Shown here one piece after another: positions 42,801 to 52,161 of a stretch of DNA of 64,000 bases. Source of the DNA: Sphaerolaimus hirsutus (taxonomy: Eukaryota > Nematoda > Chromadorea > Monhysterida > Sphaerolaimidae). How positions within the stretch are numbered: the stretch's first letter is position 1; every line of letters starts with the position of its first letter. The position numbers and the translations under genes are program-made. The notes under the pieces were generated by a model, which searched no databases, was not told the DNA's origin, and was given only the letters and a program-made list of their open reading frames with translations. The stretch covers positions 13,543,147 to 13,607,146 of the forward strand of contig OZ038457.1 in NCBI GenBank assembly GCA_964036195.1. The letters run 5' to 3'.

Positions 42801-45800
42801 ATGGATATTTTTGACACAAATCACCACTTATAATGCTATCCCATGGCTCCACAGCCATTATATGGTCATATTTAACATCACAGAGTATTGCCAGTGTCTG
42901 ATATACCTATATATGTTGACACTAGGTCATATCTGGGAGCTTTAAAAAAACAACGTTTTTTTAAAAAAAACAACGTTTTTTTTTATAAAAAAAACATCGA
43001 GTAAAAAAAAAACGTTTTTTTTCCAACCCTAATCGGGACCACTAAAAACTTCCGGGATCGGGACCGGGTGGTCGGGACCGGGACTGGCTTTTTTCGATTG
43101 TCGGGACCGGGACTGGGGCGTCGGGACCGGGACCGGCCCAGTCCCGACTATTTGCCGAACAATGTGCCGGGACCGCGGTCCCGTTTGAACCCTACTACAC
43201 ACCTCAGCCTCTCTGTCGGGAGCGGTGCACAGAACCTTGTAAACATCGAACGCCCTATCCCTGGTGATGAGCTCATCGAAAGCCTCAGCGAAAAGGCTCA
43301 ACTCAAACGAATGCTCTTTGTTTGAGTCGTCCGCCCGATAGTCGAGCAGCGAGTGCAGCGACGCCAGGCGGCAGTCAAAACGACCAGATTTCGCCTGCAC
43401 ATATGTGTCAGAAATCAATGCTGAATGATGCTACACACAAAAGCAACGACGAAAAAGTCTCTAGAAAAAAGTGTCTAAACATTTATGTGTTTTAGTAATT
43501 TCGATTTTTTTTCTAAAAATAGTTTTCGAATTCTTATATTTTTATTACTTCTATTGCATTTTCGAATTTTTCTGGTGAATTTTAAGTACGCGTTCATTTT
43601 TTACAGACTTCCAAGCTGTTACCGCAGATACATCTGCACTAGAAAACTAATTTTTCTAGACGAAAATAGATTTCAAACTTCAAAAAAATCTAAAACTCCA
43701 ATTTTTTCGAAAAAGTTATCGAATCTTCGAATTGTCGAATTTTTGTTTGCCATCGTTATACAAAAGTGGGCGCACCGCTGGATGTGGGTGCACGAAGATA
43801 CACGGCTGCAGGTTATCGGGCAATTTGTAGTCCTTCTCGAGTTGGGCTTTCTTCTCTTTGCGCTCCTTCTCCTGAAGGTGCGATACATTGATGTAAAAAA
43901 ATAAATAGAACTTGATAAAAATAATAGAATTGTAAAAAATAAATAAATTGAAATAGTAAAAACCATGAAAAATAAAGATATGCAACTAAAATCACCTCCT
44001 TCTCTTTCTGCTTCTGTTTTTCCTTTTCCAGCCGCTCCAACTCCTTCTGTTTCTCCTTCTCCTGAATCTCCTTCTCTTTGTCGGTGAGCGTCGGCTCGGG
44101 CGGCTCGTTGTGAATCTCGTCGATCACGCGGCACTCGTCGTCCTCCATGCCTTTGTCGGCGGTCGCGTCGCTCGGCTGCGCTTCACCAGTCGCTGCCGCG
44201 TCGCCCGCCGCTGCTGTGTCGGCTGCTGCGGCGGGTGCTATTGCTGCCGTTGCAGGAGTTTCGTCGGTGGTTGGAGCACTCGTCTGAGGAAAAAGCACGT
44301 GCGCGTACAATGTACCATTATCAGGGGTATTTTGAATTTAGACCCCCCGCGGATGGTTGGATAGATAGCTAAAAAAAATTCTGGGGGGTTTGGGCGGGTT
44401 TTCGGGTGTGCAATATGTAAGATTTTTCAAGGCGTAGAAGGAAAAAAAAGAGGAAAAATTTCTCAAGGTAGTTGAAAAATACCTAAAAAATAGGTATAAA
44501 AGCACACAAGGTGTAAATCTAAAAAAGGTACGAAAATAAGCAATTTTAAGAAAAAATAACTGGGCGATTTGCGGGGGGGTTACTTCCAAACCCCCATTCG
44601 ACACACCAGACCACTGTAAAAAAATACAGACTGCCAATGGTGTAAAAAGCCTCACCTCCATCGGCTCATCTTTCTTTTCTTGTTCGGCCGGCGTGTCCTG
44701 CTTTTCGCCGGTCCCATCTGCGACTGCATCAGTAGCTCCACCAGTATGCTGGACACTGCTTGTATCGGCGCGCTCTTTGTCGAGTGCGGCGGCTAAACGT
44801 TCGCAGAGCGCGGCCTTGAGACCACGCTTGTCCAGACCACGCGCTTCCAGTTCACGCCGGAGGTCGGTCACCTGCGGCGCGGTGATAACTGTGTAAACTT
44901 CAAGATTTTCATAAATAAATACATAAATAGTACATGTCTACCAGGAATTTTGCCGTTTGATGTTTTTCAAATAAAAATGAGTTTCCACCGTGATTCGTTT
45001 AAAATCGGATTTAAAAAAGCAGTTGAAAAACTACCAACCTTCATAGTCTGCACATCAAGCTGGTCATGGGGCGTGGGCTTGGGCAGATCGTCGGGAGCCT
45101 CGTCCCCGTCCTCAAGCATCGAAGTGTCTTCCAATCCGGACGCGTCTGCCTTCTCCGTGGCGGCGGGCGTGCCGCCCTCTGCCGCAGTCTCTTGCGGCGC
45201 AGTCGCTTCAACCTGCAGTGGGCAAGAGTTACAGCTGCTGCATTGGAGGCGTGTATACCTGGCCGTGCACAATTGGCACATTGCCAATGTTCCTACATAG
45301 TTGTATTTATATTCTACCTCAGGTAAAAAAACTCATTTACGACGGTACCAAATTTATAATATCTCATCTGGGGCGCGTGCAAAAAAATGAGTAAATATCA
45401 AATGGGAAATTTTTCGTCCCCCGGCAAGAAGCTACCTGACACAACCGTACACAATTCGAGTACAATGCGCATTCTGATTCAAATGTGATTTCAACGCTTT
45501 TCGCTTAATCACAATTAAAAAACCAGAGAATCAGTATGCGGCCGTGTGTATTTCCACTGTGTAGGTAGACATGCAAGACCAGACAAGATTCTTTCTCTCA
45601 CTTTTTCCCTGCCCATCGGCCAAATTGCTGCGATTGTCCAAAAACGAAAAAAAACGCTCTTCTTTGGCGGAAAAATGAACAGAAAACTAGGCACAATTAG
45701 TACATTTTCGATCGGCCCCCGTGCCGTGAGCGGGTCGCTTACAATGAGTGGTGCTAGAGAGATGCCGGGAATAAATCTAAGCGTCGGTGGCGCGTCGCAC

Positions 45801-48800
45801 ACACTTGACACACAGTAATCCAGCTAAAAGGTTGAACACGTTACACAGAGGCGGCGGGCGAGCGGCGGAACCGCTGGGTGTGCACCTGTGCTGCGGGCGG
45901 CTCGGCCGCCGGCTCAGGCTCAGGCTCAGGCTCAGGCGTGGGCGGGCGGTCGAGCGCGGCCAGCTTGCTCTGCAACTGCTGCAGCAGCTGCGTCTTGGCC
46001 GCCTCGAAGTGCGCCTGGTCAGCGGGCATGGCCGACCACACGTCCGGCACGAAGATGACCACCGTGTCGACGCGGCTCGCCCCTGCCGCCGCGCCGGCTC
46101 CGGTGCCGTTGGCGCTGCTGCTGCTGCCGCTGTCCTGGGCGGGCGCGGAGGCCGCGGCGGCCGAGCTGCTGTCCGACTTGGCGGCCGCCGACGCCGTGTC
46201 CACCGAGCGCCGGTAGCGCACCTCCACAAACTTGTACCTATGTTGGGGCAAGGACGCCTGTCCGAACTCGGGGGAACACTCACGCACACCGGTGCACGAC
46301 GCGCGCACACGCATGCACGCGGTGCGCCGACGGCAAGCAAAGAAAAAAATTGTAATGTAAATATATAATGTACACATGTGCTCAGGTCCTGTCGTTTGTC
46401 CCGTTGGCTGCACCTGAGCGTCTAGGCGGGTTAAGCGGTGCTGTTTAGTGACGTTTGTGACAGGTATGCCATTAGGTACTAGCATTTCCGGACGCGTCGG
46501 TTAAAAAATGTAGAAAAATGGACCTAACGATTCAAATGGATAACTTTCACCGGTTTTACGTGAAACGTGTATGCATAAATCAACCGATAATACAAACAGA
46601 ACCTATTTTTGGCCGCCCGTTTTCGGCTCAAAACATACGTTGCAGTAAGTGAGATCCGCCATATTGCACGGAGAAGTCACCAGTCGTCGGGACGTCGCTC
46701 GGCCCGGGCGCCACAACACGACAAAGCACACATGCATCGCGATGGGGCGCCGCGCGCACCGACACTTGCCCCGTTAAGACCGGCGCAGTCAACGTGCTGT
46801 GCACTATCTAAATATCAATCAAATATCACATTGCACAGCACATTGACTGACCGGGCTCAACTAGAACAAGCGCGGCGACGACGCGCCGCCCCACCGTCTG
46901 CTCGCACGACAGACTTAACGAATGGCGCAACGACGCAGCGGCACTGACCAGGTGGTGCACATGCTCAAGTCGATGCCGGCGATCTGCCTGGCGCAGCGGA
47001 CGGCCGTGCGGATGAGCGTCGCCGGCTCGGCGGCCGGGTTGGGTCCGTCCAGCGACGGCGACCACGGCCCGCCGATGGGTAGAAGCTCGGATGACTTGCC
47101 CCCGCGCGTGCCTATGATTTTTCGGCTTTGGTCCCACACGCACATCAAAATGATGTCGTTGACATCAAAATACGTGTCAACAAAAACTTTTTGCATAAAA
47201 ATTCGTGATGCATAAGTACTAAAAATTTTGGTTGATTGTTTTTCTAATATACGGTTTCGACGCCAGTGTCTTTAAAACAGATATTTTATTTAAATGTCTT
47301 TTTGTGTTTTTAAAAAACACCTGCAATCCCTAGATGTGATCACATTATTTATCACCGTAGAGCCGCAAAGCCCTCAGACTTACCAACGAGGAAGTTGATC
47401 AAGCGGCCAGTGGACGTGAGCTCGGACTCTTCGTCGATTGTGCCGTCCACGTTCATGCCGATCACGCTCTTGTACAGCTCCTTCAGTTGCGGCGCGCACA
47501 ACAACATCACCTGTGGAGTAACACATTATCAAAATATTGATGCTTGAATTTGATACAACGGTTGGGGTGAGCGTAGTGTTCAAAATATGCATTGTTTTTA
47601 ACAGCCTCATTCTTTTAATAATTTTTTCTCCTCCAAAATTGCCCAAAAATAGTTATCAGTCGACCTATATAGCAAGAATATAAGAATTTTTATTTTAAAA
47701 GCGCTTTTTTGCTTTTCTCAAAAAAAGCACAGGCATTTCTAAATTTGGACGTTTCACACTCAAACCGCACTGCAATTCGCAGCGGCACATCCAGGAGAAA
47801 ATCCTTTGACTTCTTGCCCACTTCAACCTTCAAAATCACTATCATATCTAATCACCATAACCAAACCAAACCAAAATACTTCAAAATTCCAGAAAAAAAG
47901 TCACAAACCTTCGCCGAGTACGTGTAGTCCACATCGGGCGGGTCGAGCGGGTAGTCGCCCCTGCCGCCCTCCATCAGCGGGTCGGTGGACTTGCCCAATA
48001 TATGGAAGCGCACCGGCGGCACGTCCAAGTTGAACGGGCGCCGGCCCACTGGGAACGTGCCGTGCCAGTGGTGCAGCGAGTCGAAGAAGTCCGACGGGAT
48101 GTACATGTTGCTGTAGCGACGGCGCACGTCCGAGTAGCCCAGCGTAGCGCTGCGAATGCGCATACAAAATTGGACTTTCGCAGGGTCGATGTGGACAGTT
48201 TATTTATTAATAGTTGACAAAACGATGTTAATTTTGACGCTGGACAAATAATATCCACGATCACTCAAATATCAAAGTGTTCACCAAAAGCGCCTTATAA
48301 CTTACTAAATAATGGAAAACCCAAGTGGTTTCGAAAATAGGTATACTCGGCGGACCGCAAAGTATGTGCAGAATCCTACCATTATTTTATGAATAAAATC
48401 TACCGATAAATTTCGTAGTCAATTATTCCATAGGAAAAGACTAAATAATATGATGAAAAACTGTATAATTTTTGGTTCATTATTCAGATGCGTTATGGTA
48501 GGTTTCCATACTAAGTGTGAAGTCCGCCAAGTTTATACATATTTATAACGATTCGCATTAATTCTATCAATACGGCTGCAATCATCTAAACATATTTCCG
48601 CACCGTACAGCACTACGCATTTTACACTATCAAAAATGCCATAAAACACGCGAACGCACCAATCGCTGACCACCTTAGGCGTATGCACAGAGTAGCGAGT
48701 TGCACCAGAGCGGTGGCCGTGCTGCTGCAGCTGGCTCCCTCCCCTCTGCGCGCTACCACCCTGGGCGTGGTGCCGTTGCCTAGAAGGCGACCGAGACTCG

Positions 48801-51591
48801 CAGGGACTCTCGCGACGGGCCCTGCAGTGTCGAGGCAAAACATTAGTGGCTCGCTGGCCCTGTGCCTGTAGACATGCAAATCCCCTCGACATGTAAATCC
48901 CTTCGACATGTAAATCCCCTCGACATGTAAATAAAATATAGCTAAAATTGGTATATAACCATGTTTATGGCCGAAAATAGCGATTTCAAAGGTGAAAAAT
49001 GACAAAATTTTCGATTTTGAGCAAAAATTGGGGAGGGGGAATCGCTCGTAAATTGCTCCACAAAATAGATAGCTGAGCCCAGATAGATATTTGGGGGGGG
49101 GGCGGCTCAGGGAACAATTTGGTAGCGGAAAAATTTAGCCTGGGATTAATAGATAGCTGTTCTACTTGGAGGGGGGACCCCCCATTGGAGACCCCTTCAA
49201 AAGGGCTACATGTAGAGCGGGCTTACATGACTGGTGAGCCTACATCGCGCGCACACGCTGTACAATCAATCAAGCAAGCATACTCACTTCTTGGGGCTCC
49301 TATCTCTGTCCCTATTCGACTTGTCCCTGTGCCTGTCCCTGTGCGATTCGCGGCTCATCACGCTGCCGTGCCTGGTGGGACTGGGGCTGGCGGCCACTTG
49401 GCGCGTCCGTTTCGGCGCCATGGTGGGCGGGTCGATGGCCTGCGGTGATGGCGGCCGGCGGATCGTGGGGGATGGGCGGCGCGCGGGTGGCAGCGGCGAC
49501 CGACGGTCCACCCGATGGGACCTGTACGTGGATTTTGATATTGTGCACGAATCAGGGCTTTAGGGCGCCTCCGGCGCTGCTCTAGAGGGATAGATAGCTT
49601 TTAAAAAATTTGACAGGGGGTTGTGAAGGTTGGAGTGGGGGGGGGGGGTTGCACAGTAATGTGTAAAAAAATTTTTGACTGAAAACGGAAACGTAAAAAA
49701 AGGTTACCAAAAATCGCTCCAGATAGGTAGAGAGCTGACCGATTTTGAGGGGGGGGGGTTTAGGGGATAGTCGCCCAAAATTTTTGCTTGGGTTAGATAG
49801 ATAGCTGAGCGGCCTCCGGGATAGATAGATAGCTGGGCGGTTTGAGGGGGGGGGGGGTTACCCTCCCCCAACCACCCCCTTTCTTACCCCTGAGACACAT
49901 CTTCACTTTATAGCGAAATCACCTGGGAGGGCTATCCCTGGCCCTGCCGTATGGCTGATCCCTAGAATCCTGCCTGCGCATCGGCACCCCATAGGGCTCA
50001 TTGTGCTGCTGAGGGGGCATCGCGTGCGCCTGCTGCGGCGGCGGCGCCTGCTGATGCGACCCCGCACCCCATCTATTGTCGCCGCCGCCGCCACCAGCGG
50101 CACCGGTCGGCCCAGCATGTCGCCCGCCAGATGACTATGATGTGAAAGTGACGAATCGTTGGCACGTTGCCAGCGAATATATTGAAAACATGACCTCTAC
50201 CTGGTCGTGGCTGGGGAGGAGCTGTATGCGGAAAGCGTTCCACTTGAAGGGCATCGAGGGATTGTAGTTGGCCTCGACCATCACGCGGTCCCCCACGTGC
50301 GGCACAGTGCCTCGAACCACGCTGCAAAATATTCATTGTGAGTAGCGTTCCAAAAATGGGTGTTTGCTCAGAAAAAAATGATAAAATATAATATCAGAAA
50401 ATCCCTCAAAAAATTAAATATAATTTAATATCTCTGAGAAAAAAAACGCAGAAACTATACAAAATAAAAATAAGATTTTTTATATTCTCTTCTCATAAGA
50501 TAAATAAAATTGAATCGCACTGGACAAAACAAACATTTTTTATATTTTCTTATATTAAAAAAGATAAAGCCCCCGAGATCATTAGAACGGTAATCCTGAG
50601 GCTTTCAGTTCAGAGAAAACACACGCGGCGGTAGAGAGAGACAAACCCAATTTGAAAGAAGACATCGTCATCGACGAAGCCGTAGTTATCCTGCAGCTTG
50701 GTGACCGTGCCGACGAAAGCGCGCTGGTTCTTTTGCTGCGCCTAAAAACGGATTATAGCGATCAAACTCGAACACATGCATAAAGTTAGAAAGAACTGCC
50801 GATGGTAAATCGACATCGGCGTACCTGCGCAGCGACAACCGCAGCGGCGTTGGCATTGTGCTGCTGCTGGTGCATTGCCGCCGCCACTGCCATGTGCGGG
50901 CCGCCGCCACCCTGCTGCGATGCGAGCGCCTGCAGAATGGTTTGGCATAATTTTCATAAATGTTCGTGGGTCGGTAAGCACGTGAGCGAAAACCGGACAA
51001 ACTGTGTGAGACGGCTGTCTGGCACCCAGCGACTGATTGATCGTGGTTGAAATTCCACCCATCTGCTGCTGGAAGGCGCCCATGTTCAGCACACCGGCTC
51101 CGAGCCCCTGCAGAAGTATACCAGTGACGTCAACATAAGCCGCTGATATTTCGACTTTAAAAACAAGCCCGTAAAGCGATGTATTTGTTGGAACCACCAA
51201 AACGCTAGTTATCGTTCTATCCCAGAGGAACCTCAGCTATCTATCCCCACAAGAATACCAGCGAAACCGCCCCCCAAATCACCGTGCTACTTATTTATAA
51301 CTGAGAACCAGAGTTTCCAATTGACATTTTCGCACACCTTCCACCCTTTCACCTCTAGACACACATCTTCTGTTACACACGCTACTTCAGCCATTTTTTT
51401 AGGCTAATTTATTCAATCTATAATGAAAAACAACGTACAGCGAAAGGTGCTCCCTGAGCGTTGATACCGAACTGCCCGAGCCCGGCAAGCTGTGCCCCCG
51501 GAAACAGGTTCGGATTGAGATTGGCGCCCTGTGCGCCCTGCGGTCGGCCCGCTGCCCACGGGCCGCCTTTGTTTCCGCCAAAATTTGACAT
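36811..51591 (-). CDS. CCAR1: Cell division cycle and apoptosis regulator protein 1 (CCAR1/CARP1)
   Basis: Twenty-four exons: 51439-51591, 51003-51107, 50825-50929, 50647-50741, 50201-50321, 49923-50134, 49288-49521, 48660-48821, 47909-48149, 47384-47510, 46949-47111, 45886-46237, 45039-45212, 44656-44871, 43996-44283, 43776-43871, 43203-43394, 41424-41629, 40871-41042, 40389-40542, 39835-40026, 39179-39414, 38029-38298, 36811-36885; 1446 aa, all phases consistent. CCAR1 is a nuclear coactivator of transcription and splicing. Order of domains: MSNFGGNKGGPW N-terminus, Q/A-rich segment, S1-like domain (exons 4-5: VTKLQDNYGFVDDDVFFQI, VGDRVMVEANYNPSMPFKWN), RS/RD-rich stretch (exons 6-8), DBC1/Nudix-like domain (exons 9-12: RRRYSNMYIPSDFFD, GGPWSPSLDGP, IFVPDVW), SAP domain (exon 14: LRRELEARGL), Glu/Lys coiled coil (exon 15), LAIKA-type domain (exons 16-17: FVHPHPA/AKSGRFDC, HSFELSLFAEAF), EF-hand-like exon 19 (YFDRTMCGYVLEKD) and a C-terminal coiled coil. 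Presence of SAP marks CCAR1 rather than CCAR2. It is about 300 aa longer than the human protein through Ala/Ser/Glu-rich insertions (exons 12, 15, 18 and 23). The least certain exons are 8 (donor TTG/GTGCGT) and 24. Confidence 0.95.
36886..38028. other. CCAR1 intron 23
   Basis: AT-rich 5' part (minus-strand 3' part) plus the inverted-terminal element at 37194-37984. Confidence 0.5.
37194..37984. mobile_element. Inverted-terminal element (AAAAGTTCACAAGCGCC family)
   Basis: Ends GGGGAGTTTCATTCTAAAA and TTTTAGAATGGCACTCCCC; ACAT on both outer sides (37190-37193, 37985-37988) is a likely 4-bp target duplication. It ends about 45 bp from the exon 23 donor. Confidence 0.65.
38299..39178. other. 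CCAR1 intron 22 with a hairpin
   Basis: About 38908-39030 forms a hairpin: GTCACTTTTTTTACTTTTTA pairs with TAAAAAGTAAAAAGTGAC. Next to it, ACATGTCC is repeated five times at 38888-39155 with CCGGCGGG-type spacers. Confidence 0.5.
41102..41405. mobile_element. hAT-type MITE, CAGGGGTCTC/GATA family, in CCAR1 intron 18
   Basis: Ends CAGGGGTTACC and GAATACCCCAG; flanks CCACATAT (41094-41101) and CCACAAAT (41406-41413), 7 of 8 identical. Internal CTAT run at 41340-41365. Lies 10 bp inside the intron from the exon 18 donor. Confidence 0.7.
41721..41902. repeat. Palindromic repeat (CCCTGTAAAGTGTAAAG family) in CCAR1 intron 17
   Basis: Outer ends CGGTGCCGAGCCATGTAAAG and CAGGGCATGGGACTGGCACC, interior rich in AAAGTGT/ACACTTT. 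Confidence 0.55.
41995..43194. mobile_element. hAT-type MITE, TAGGGTTCAAACGGG family, carrying a nested element
   Basis: Ends TAGGGTTCAAACGGGACC and GGTCCCGTTTGAACCCTA; perfect target duplication CTACACAC (41987-41994, 43195-43202). Subterminal arrays of GGGACCGGGACTGG at both ends. Contains 42345-43031 as an insertion. Confidence 0.88.
42345..43031. mobile_element. hAT-type MITE, TAGGGTTGG family, nested
   Basis: Ends TAGGGTTGGCCGATG and TTTCCAACCCTA; perfect target duplication ATCGGGAC (42337-42344, 43032-43039) made from the host array. Closest relative in the window is 62869-63527. Confidence 0.88.
44325..44615. mobile_element. CAGGGGTCTC/GATA-family element in CCAR1 intron 14
   Basis: Left end CAGGGGTATTTTGAATTTAG, then GGATAGATAGC, GGCGTAGAAGGAAAAAAAAG and AGCAATTTTAAG units; right end degraded (CATTCGACACACC). 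Confidence 0.55.
47112..47383. other. CCAR1 intron 10: two repeat fragments
   Basis: Begins with a GGTCCCACACGCACATC fragment of the palindromic CACACACGCTAGTTGAC family and continues with a truncated TAGGGATGG-family 3' end (ACTAAAAATTTTGG..., GCAATCCCTA). Confidence 0.5.
48347..48539. mobile_element. Short MITE (CGGCGGACCGCA + CCTACCATTA) in CCAR1 intron 8
   Basis: Ends GGTATACTCGGCGGACCGCA and AAGTCCGCCAAGTTTATAC with inner pair GAATCCTACCATTATTTTA / GTTATGGTAGGTTTCC. Confidence 0.65.
48871..48937. repeat. Tandem repeat, about 20-bp unit
   Basis: Three to four units of GACATGTAAATCCCYTC, the first slightly changed (GACATGCAAATCCCCTC). In CCAR1 intron 7. Confidence 0.7.
49000..49287. repeat. 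CAGGGGTCTC/GATA-family fragment in CCAR1 intron 7
   Basis: ATAGATAGCTGAGC unit, poly-G runs and the right-end relative TTGGAGACCCCTTC at about 49185-49198. Confidence 0.45.
49553..49893. mobile_element. CAGGGGTCTC/GATA-family element in CCAR1 intron 6
   Basis: Left end CAGGGCTTTAGGGCGCC, two CCTCCGGGATAGATAGATAGC-type units, right end TTACCCCTG. No target duplication found. Confidence 0.55.
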
Positions 51592-52161
51592 TCCACGCAC
51601 CAATCGATGACTTTTATTTTACAGATTTTCCTTTTTTCCCGAGGTCGTGTATAGCGAAGTTGGCCCACGGCCAAGGTACCAATTGCGTTTTATACATGTA
51701 CGGATTTTTCCAATGTTTTTTCAACAAAATCGCTCAAATTTCCTCCATTTAATCAATTTTCACCGTCATAATCGCTATTGTCGTCTCTATACTGGTTTTA
51801 TACCTATTTACAGACTTATGTTTAAAGTGATTTCGAAACTTTCGGCCGGCTGCCAACTTCAGATATGAGTGATCTCCATTGACGATGCCATTCAATCGTG
51901 AAATGATACGGTTTTAACACGCAACGTCGAACGAAAACGCAACGACGGCACAGAAACCACGCAAAAGATGATATTTCTGAGACACGGCCGATGTTAATTA
52001 AGGCCGACTGCAGCGGTCCGAGCGGCACTCCAAACAGAAAGCACATACTGCAACAACATGTCCAACCGAATTTTTCAACATCGACGTTTAAGTTTTTTAT
52101 TGAGCGAATAAATAAAGCGACAAGAATAAAGGAGATTCTTTGGGGTTAAAAATTGAACTAT
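51592..52161. other. CCAR1 upstream region / PORCN downstream region
   Basis: About 570 bp between the PORCN stop and the CCAR1 start, both genes on the minus strand. It must hold the PORCN 3' UTR (poly-A signal at 52096) and the CCAR1 promoter and 5' UTR. A stretch about 51740-51840 resembles the TTTTCACC/AATCGC-containing interior of the GATA-bearing repeat family seen at 41.2 kb and 53.0 kb. Confidence 0.4.
52096..52101 (-). terminator. Polyadenylation signal of PORCN
   Basis: AATAAA on the minus strand, 61 bp after the PORCN stop codon and about 500 bp before the CCAR1 start on the same strand. Confidence 0.6.

Noticed and set aside
43485-43904. 139-residue plus-strand open frame
   Set aside because: AT-rich intron plus antisense of CCAR1 exon 16; no conserved motif.
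45787-46368. 193-residue plus-strand open frame
   Set aside because: Antisense shadow of CCAR1 exon 12, whose GC-rich sequence keeps several frames open.
48871-48937. Regular about 20-bp repeat, considered as CRISPR-like
   Set aside because: No spacers; plain tandem repeat in an animal intron.
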